A stretch of 64,000 bases of DNA, taken from assembly GCA_007258455.2 (NCBI GenBank), contig VDFB02373365.1, positions 217,181,765 to 217,245,764 on the forward strand, written 5' to 3'. Below the pieces are notes generated by a model that worked only from the letters and a program-made list of their open reading frames with translations, made no database searches and was not told the origin of the DNA. This stretch comes from Sequoia sempervirens (Eukaryota; Streptophyta; Pinopsida; Cupressales; Cupressaceae). Shown one piece after another: positions 58,474 through 64,000 of this stretch (positions are counted from its first letter, which is position 1; each line of letters begins with the position of its first letter). The position numbers and the translations under genes were made by a program.

Positions 58474-61072
58474 GAGAAAATAAAGAGAATAAGAAGGAAC
58501 AAAAGAATCCTTAAAATTATTCTATTGAAGACACCTGGAAGCTTCATCCTCCATTAATCAACAACTAAAAAAAATCCTCTAATCTCCCCCCATTTTACCA
58601 CTATAGTTGAGAAAAAATATGCTCTCCTATGAAAGCCCCTTTTTTGTCTTCATTTGCAAATCTCGTGCATCTTTTACCCTACAAGTAAAAAGAATTTTCC
58701 ACCTCCATTTTCACTTTGCAAGTGAAAAATATTTACTCTTGGGTAAAAACCCACTTACCCAACTATTAAAAATGCTTTTCAATGCTACAGTTTAACCTTT
58801 TTCACCTTATCTGGGTCGTTTTGTCACTACAAGCACTCAAAAACATCAAAACTTCTATAAAAATGCTTCTTAGGTAATGGAAATGGTTAAGGCATCTTTC
58901 TGGAGCATGAACGAGCATTTTATAGGCTGTACATGTGTTTAAAATTCAACTTAAAGCCAAAACACGTGATTACAATTTAATTTCAGCTCCCTCTATTATT
59001 CATGGCACCCAAAAATTGTGCCCAGATATAAGGAAATGGCTACAATAAATCATATTTTTCCTCTTTCCTTCCCAGAGAAATTCCATCGTTTAATACCTAT
59101 CCACCATTGATTAGAACATATTTTCCATAAAAATGCTTTTCCTGCAACCATCGTTGTTTGCTTCCTCCATTTCCATTTCATTTTGGCGATGCACAATTTG
59201 TCATGAAGATTCAAAGGTTTTTCATGGACTCAATAGCTAATAAGAAATGGGAATTAAATTCCCTTAATAGTAAACCTTTGAAAAAAATATTATTAAAATT
59301 ACCCCAAATGCCATTCATGTGCCTGAATGAACCGTCATTGAAATAATTTCAACCAAGAAAACATTACAGCGATGAGTGATGAAAATAAAATCATTTGCTT
59401 CATCGTTGAAGACCAATTGGAATGAGGAAGCATTTCGACGATGGGCAATGGAAAGCAAATCCATTGCTCATTGTTGAAGTTTAGTTGGAATGGAAAAGCT
59501 TTACTATAATAGGTGATGAAGAAACATTAAAGAAACATTCCATATCATGGATTTATAGCTAGAAACATTGCATCACTGAAATCAAATGGGAAAGACAGCT
59601 TTTTCACGACTAGTGATGAGTTTTTCTATGCAACCATGAAAGCCATGTCTGGACTAATTAGAGACAAGAATTAAACTTGCTCTCCCCAAAAAAAATTGAA
59701 ATGCATTTTATATTTTCTCTAAATGCTCCTTTTACATTTGCACAATATTTAAAATAGTCACAATATTTTAAATATTAACATTTGAAACATTAGCAAAATT
59801 GTGACTTCTAATTATGCCTGCAGGCCAAATGGAGAAATTTATTGCAAGAAAACCAAGAAACCTTGAGCCATGAAAATTTTTGCAGGGACATTATCAATTA
59901 TTTAGAGAAAACCCATTTCCTCAAAAATTTCATCGCCGAAAGATTTCTAGGATCTCCTTTATAAATTGTCCCCTAGGACATGTTTGCCACACCCGAAATG
60001 CATTAACATAACACATCAGATGACCTCCATTTTTGATGAAAATGTAGTTGTAGACATTTCAAACAAAAAAATTAATGGGTTTTTCTTAGATTTTCAAAAT
60101 TTGAAACTTTTCATAACACCAATTTTGGCCATGTTGTAGTAAAAAAAAGATTAGTTAACCCATCAAAACTCATGTAGGAGGTGAGGAATTGAGCATGCAT
60201 GTTACCATTTGAACCAAAAATACAATGCAATAAATGACATGACAAAATTCATCCTAAGGTACAAGATATTAACATCCAAAGTGGCTTAGTCAGACTTTTT
60301 TGCAACTACAGCTATCCAAAACCAACTCGAGCACACTAAGTCATCTCCTTGAAAAATTATCAAATCTTCTCCTAGGAAACTGGCACTAGACACACTAAAT
60401 CATTTAGGTGCATTGAAAATTCATGCAAGAGGTTTTTTCCTCAATCATCATTCTATGCGAGATATTAGGGGTCAAAGTTGACCACATTGAAACATGTCAA
60501 AAATGTAGATGTAAAAGCAGAACAAACTACATTTGCTTTTGATCTCGAAAAAATATCAAATCAGATCATAAGGCTCTGAAACCATACCAGAGATCATATG
60601 AATGTGGGGATAATGCAAAGAAACAATCCATTAGTCTTGACAATCATCCAACCAAGAAATATTAGCTCAGATGGGAGGCCACTTCGAAGGGTAGAGAGTT
60701 TGCAAACAATAAAATAGTCCCAGAACCCTCCAGCTTTTCTTTTCAAAACCTTGTTAAAACTCATCATGGGAGGATGAAATGTGACATAAATATTCACATA
60801 TGTCAAATGAGTATTCTCACCAAGGATTTTGGCATGAAAATCAACTAGCTCCAAATTGTGACCCTCCAAATTAGGTCATTTAGGTAGATTTTTCAGGTTC
60901 ACTTTTGATTGTGCAAAGGAAAAAATTTCCATATGGGCACTTCAAATTTGAAAAATTTGACAGTCCCTACACATGCATTTAAATACATTAGATAAGAGAT
61001 TTAAAGCATGGTTCTTATGATGATACCTTCTATTCAAGAGGAACTTGAATCTTTTCTTCCCTGGGAGTATGG
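58474..61072 (+). other. Interior of element F, right of Copia D; no gene seen
   Basis: 2.6 kb, AT-rich, with no convincing ORF. It includes a degenerate tandem pair of about 69 bp (59369-59437 and 59438-59506: GATGAGTGATGAAAATAAAA against GATGGGCAATGGAAAGCAAA, each followed by a CATTGTTGAAG-like block and TTGGAATG). A short 62-codon ORF at 59158 looks like chance. Confidence 0.45.
59369..59506 (+). repeat. Degenerate 69-bp tandem duplication
   Basis: Two adjacent units share the layout CGATGRGYRATG, A-rich spacer, TTGCTCATYGTTGAAG-like core, TTGGAATGRRRAAGC. A weaker third partial unit may follow at 59507-59530. It lies within element F. Confidence 0.5.
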
Positions 61073-62128
61073 TGTAGGGGCACCCACAAGTTTCATGCCT
61101 CCAAGAGGAAAAAATGTCATTTTGTTCTGTTTTTGTGGTTTTCTTATGTAATAAGGTCCTCATGGATCATTTCATGCTTGTTTAGGTCTATTTTGAGTGC
61201 TTAAAGGTGAATTAGAGTTTAGTTGCAAAATATTGTAAAGTTGCATAATGTTGCAAAAACAACTTTTACACTTTTATTGTCAAATGAGAATATGAATGGT
61301 TGGAAGTTGAAATGTGGTTTGTAACTATTGGGAATCTATTTGAAATACCTTAAAAGGCCTTGTACCATTGACCAGGAGGTTGTGTTTTTGGATATTTGAA
61401 GTTTGAGTAATGAAAACCCTATTTTATATAATTTTTGAACATGTTCTTTTCTTATCTGGTGAATAGTATTGTCAGCATGGATTAATAATGACTCTAAAAC
61501 CTGTTGGATAGTGTTGGCACATGAATCCTCTAAATTTTGGCTTTTGTTTCATTGATTTTCATTAAGTTTTGTAGAGTTTACAAGCGTTTTTCTAAAAATA
61601 GTCCATAATCTTAGGTTCTAGGGTTTTGGTTGGCACATGTTTTGGTGATGCCCTAAGTCAGATTTCTTTATGTTTTAAGTCTAATTGGAAAAGGATAGTC
61701 AACTTTTAAAGGTTTCCATCCAAAGTAACCTACCTTGATTTTGAGATATATTGTATAAAGTACAAATGGGTATCTAGAAATATGTTTACATTTTTATATC
61801 ATGTATGCAATGAAATTTATGGCCAAAAAACCCAATTTGCTACCTCCATGTTTTAATTTTTAAGAGCAAGTTGTCAATTTTTGATGGTTTCCATACAAAG
61901 GAATATGCCCTAGTTTTGAGATATGTTGGTAAATGGTGAAAAGGGTATCTGAAAGTTCCTTTACATTTTAAATTTCATGGTTCCTCTGAAAGTTATGAAG
62001 CAAAAACCAATTTTGAAAGGCTACAAGGAGCATGAGGCCTAATGAAGGAAAACCCATCATTTGAATGATTAGAGATTGAAAGTTTTCTTGTTTGTGGATT
62101 GATTGGAGTTATCCACCCCTACTCTACA
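61073..62128 (+). repeat. 3' LTR of element F
   Basis: Aligns with 46926-47979, from TGTAGGGGCACCCACAAG to CCTACTCTACA. Just upstream, GGGAGTATGG could be a worn polypurine tract. Confidence 0.62.
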
Positions 62129-62709
62129 TCATGTGCATATCCATGTATGTGTCACACTCACATTGTTCTAGGTCCATCTCCACTATGAGCCCCTTCCTAG
62201 ACCATGATCACAACCAAAGCTTGAGGGCTTAAGGAGCCATATGCCCCAACCATAGAGAGATCCCATTTTGTACATCATTTTTGTAGCTACGAGATATATA
62301 TATGATTTTTAGATTTTTTTTATAGACATTGACACACATATTCAATAGCCACTCATTTTTTACGATAGCGGCTCAATATATGTACGGGATATTGGTTTCA
62401 ACATTATCGCATTATGTATTTTGATGTGTATGCTTCTTTATTTTTATGTATGTTGATTTTATGGATGTTATGTATGTATATATGGATGTATATTAATTAA
62501 ATACAATGATTATCTAATTGCCTTAAAATTTATAATGTAATGCATGGATACATAACATAGTAATATACATGTATGTATACCTCTTCACACACACATGGTC
62601 ACATCATAACACAATTTTTTTTTATAATGTCTTAATGAATAAATCCAACACATGTAGTTCTACTACCCCTAAAGAGTGAACACCACACACATGACACATT
62701 AGAGACTAC
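62129..62709 (-). other. Gap between element F and the right-edge gypsy; 3' region of the latter
   Basis: No gene. TATGTATG/ATGGATGTATAT low complexity lies at 62395-62580. It probably includes the 3' UTR or LTR start of the minus-strand element that follows, but without a second copy no boundary can be drawn. Confidence 0.4.
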
Positions 62710-64000
62710 ACATAGTATCGACAAAGATGCATTGCATTAATGGGTTCTTTTAGAGGAATTCCATCCATAGATGATAATCCATAGGCACCAAAACTATACA
62801 CAAAGATAAAAATGTAAGGGCCTAACTAGTTAGGACTAAATTTCCCCATTTGATTTGGCAGCACATTTACATTTCTCTGATTGTCAAAGAGGTCTAGACC
62901 ACCCACTTTAAAAGTTCTAGGAAGCACACTTTGATCATACTATCTAGATAATGATCATTGATAAGCTTTAAGATGAATGAGGGCCTATAATTAGTGTTCA
63001 TCGAGAGTCTATAGCTAATGCAAATGATTAGCTTGGTAAGTATCATTATCAATTAACCCTTTAAGGGAAACCCAGAAAGATAGAATCTATAACTCTAAAG
63101 GAATGATAGCTTCGACACCATATGCAAGGTTATAAGATGTCATTCCGATCACCGTATGAATGCTCGTGTGATAAGCCCATAAAGTGTATGTTAATTGAAT
63201 ATTCTAATCCTTACCATGTTTATTAACTATTTTATGAAGGATGAGCTCAAGAGTCTTATTAGACTCTTTCACTTGAGCATTAGATTGAAGATAATAAAGT
63301 GTAGAAAATCTATATTGAATGTGAAATTTCTCCATGAATTGTTTTACTTCCTTATTCATGAATGGCATACCATTGTCAGAAACAAGTGTAGAAGGAAACC
63401 CAAAATGAGAAATAATGTTATTAATAAGATAGCTACAAATAGCTTCAACATTTGTAGAGTGAAACAGGATAGATTTGACCCATTCCATGAAGTAATTTGT
63501 GGCAGTAATGATAAAGGTATGTCCCTTAGAAGGAGATGATGTTTTTCCAATAATATTCAACCCCCATTTTACAATTGGCCAAGGAGAGGTCTGGTTTTGT
63601 AATTCTTGTGCAAGTGCATGAATAAGATGACTATGTTGCTGACATTGTGGGTAGTTCTTGATAAAATCAAAGGAATCTTGTTCTATCATTTGCCAAAAGT
63701 ACCCCATCTGTATCAATTTCCTCACCAGGGATTTACCACTAAAGTGTCAACCCCTAGAGCTTGAATGGGATTCTTTAAGAGCAAGGGGTATTTCCACTTT
63801 AGTGAGACATTGGAGAAGCAAGCCATTATAATATTTTTGATAAAGAACATCAAATAAGATAACATAATGGACTGAAAGCTTTCATATACGAGTGTGATTA
63901 TTCTTTGTCTCATAATCGAGAAAGCTCCCAGTCTTAAGGTAGTTGTAAATATAAGAAAACCATTCTCTCGAGTCTACATGAGAACACACAAAAGTATTAG
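62710..64000 (-). pseudogene. Integrase of a Tat-like gypsy (element E), cut by window edge
   Basis: On the minus strand from the edge, the HHCC region is frayed (SGKSLVRKLIQMGYFWQ, NYPQCQQHSHLIH). The core follows with HTFIITATNYFMEWVKSI, Asp in TLVSDNGMPFMN and Glu in VKESNKTLELIL. Further on come YNLAYGVEAIIPLEL, then the C-terminal GKFSPN...LGPYIFI and KEPINAMHLCRYY near 62712. The first catalytic Asp is lost (KWGLNIIGK). It resembles element B's integrase in layout and is a separate insertion. RT and gag would lie beyond the window. Confidence 0.85.

Larger units (their letters stand above)
46926..62128 (+). mobile_element. Element F: LTR element with unrecognised coding content, hosting Copia D
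   Basis: Direct repeats of about 1.05 kb (46926-47979 and 61073-62128), the first followed within seven bases by an iMet-type PBS, define an LTR pair. Without D the interior is about 5.8 kb and holds Lys-rich coding remnants but no visible gag capsid, RT or INT. The target duplication is not clear (ATTGG against TCATG). It could be a large non-autonomous derivative. Confidence 0.6.

Noticed and set aside
62395..62580. TATGTATG-rich stretch as a promoter or origin
   Set aside because: Simple low-complexity DNA with no associated gene start. Nothing supports a regulatory role.
1..64000. Host genes, tRNA, rRNA or CRISPR arrays
   Set aside because: No exon-intron gene structure, no tRNA cloverleaf or rRNA core sequence, and no regular spacer-repeat pattern was found by reading both strands. 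The direct repeats present are LTRs or local duplications.

Overview
The window reads as intergenic DNA of a large plant genome, most likely a gymnosperm. It holds no recognisable host gene, rRNA, tRNA or CRISPR array. Nearly everything is LTR retrotransposon sequence in nested layers, AT-rich and worn by point mutation. Two features argue for a slow-turnover, heavily methylated genome: long intact LTR pairs beside elements killed by stop codons rather than deletions, and a multi-kilobase element nested inside another. The species cannot be named from this sequence.

Layout. (1) 1-3097: a decayed Met-primed Ty3/gypsy element, with a putative LTR tail, PBS, gag and the start of protease. (2) 3098-21968, minus strand: element A, about 19 kb, a dual-RNase-H gypsy. 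Its LTRs are unusually long (about 5.3 kb), and each carries a roughly 966-codon ORF of unknown function. Its pol order reads PR, extra RNase H, RT, RNase H, INT. A solo LTR of family B (14670-15954, TSD GTCAT) sits in its gag. (3) 22110-45483, plus strand: element B, a 23.4 kb Tat-like gypsy with TSD AGTAC and order gag, PR, G-patch-like segment, RT, RNH, aRNH, INT. Its integrase is split by element C (34247-41479, TSD ATAAG). C is a non-autonomous relative of A whose gag runs in frame into an acidic ORF in place of pol. (4) 45484-46925: a decayed coding remnant of unknown identity. (5) 46926-62128: element F, with a pair of roughly 1.05 kb LTRs and unrecognised Lys-rich/coiled-coil coding remnants. 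It carries a possible small DNA transposon and the complete Copia element D (51162-58468, TSD ACAAT). (6) 62710-64000, minus strand: the integrase end of another Tat-like gypsy, cut by the window edge.

How they relate. A and C share gag, primer-binding site, LTR ends, a hairpin in the 3' untranslated region and a second PBS-like motif. C is therefore probably a parasite mobilised by A-type proteins. The U3 regions of A, C and the unrelated Copia D share a vocabulary of short CG-centred words (GTCTTRCCGAT, TCGGTGTAAC, TCGGYGAGA). The strongest leads for something undescribed are the LTR-borne ORF of A, the extra RNase H ahead of RT in A, the acidic gag-fused ORF of C, and the shared U3 words. 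LTR divergences quoted below are by-eye counts over short samples, not full alignments.
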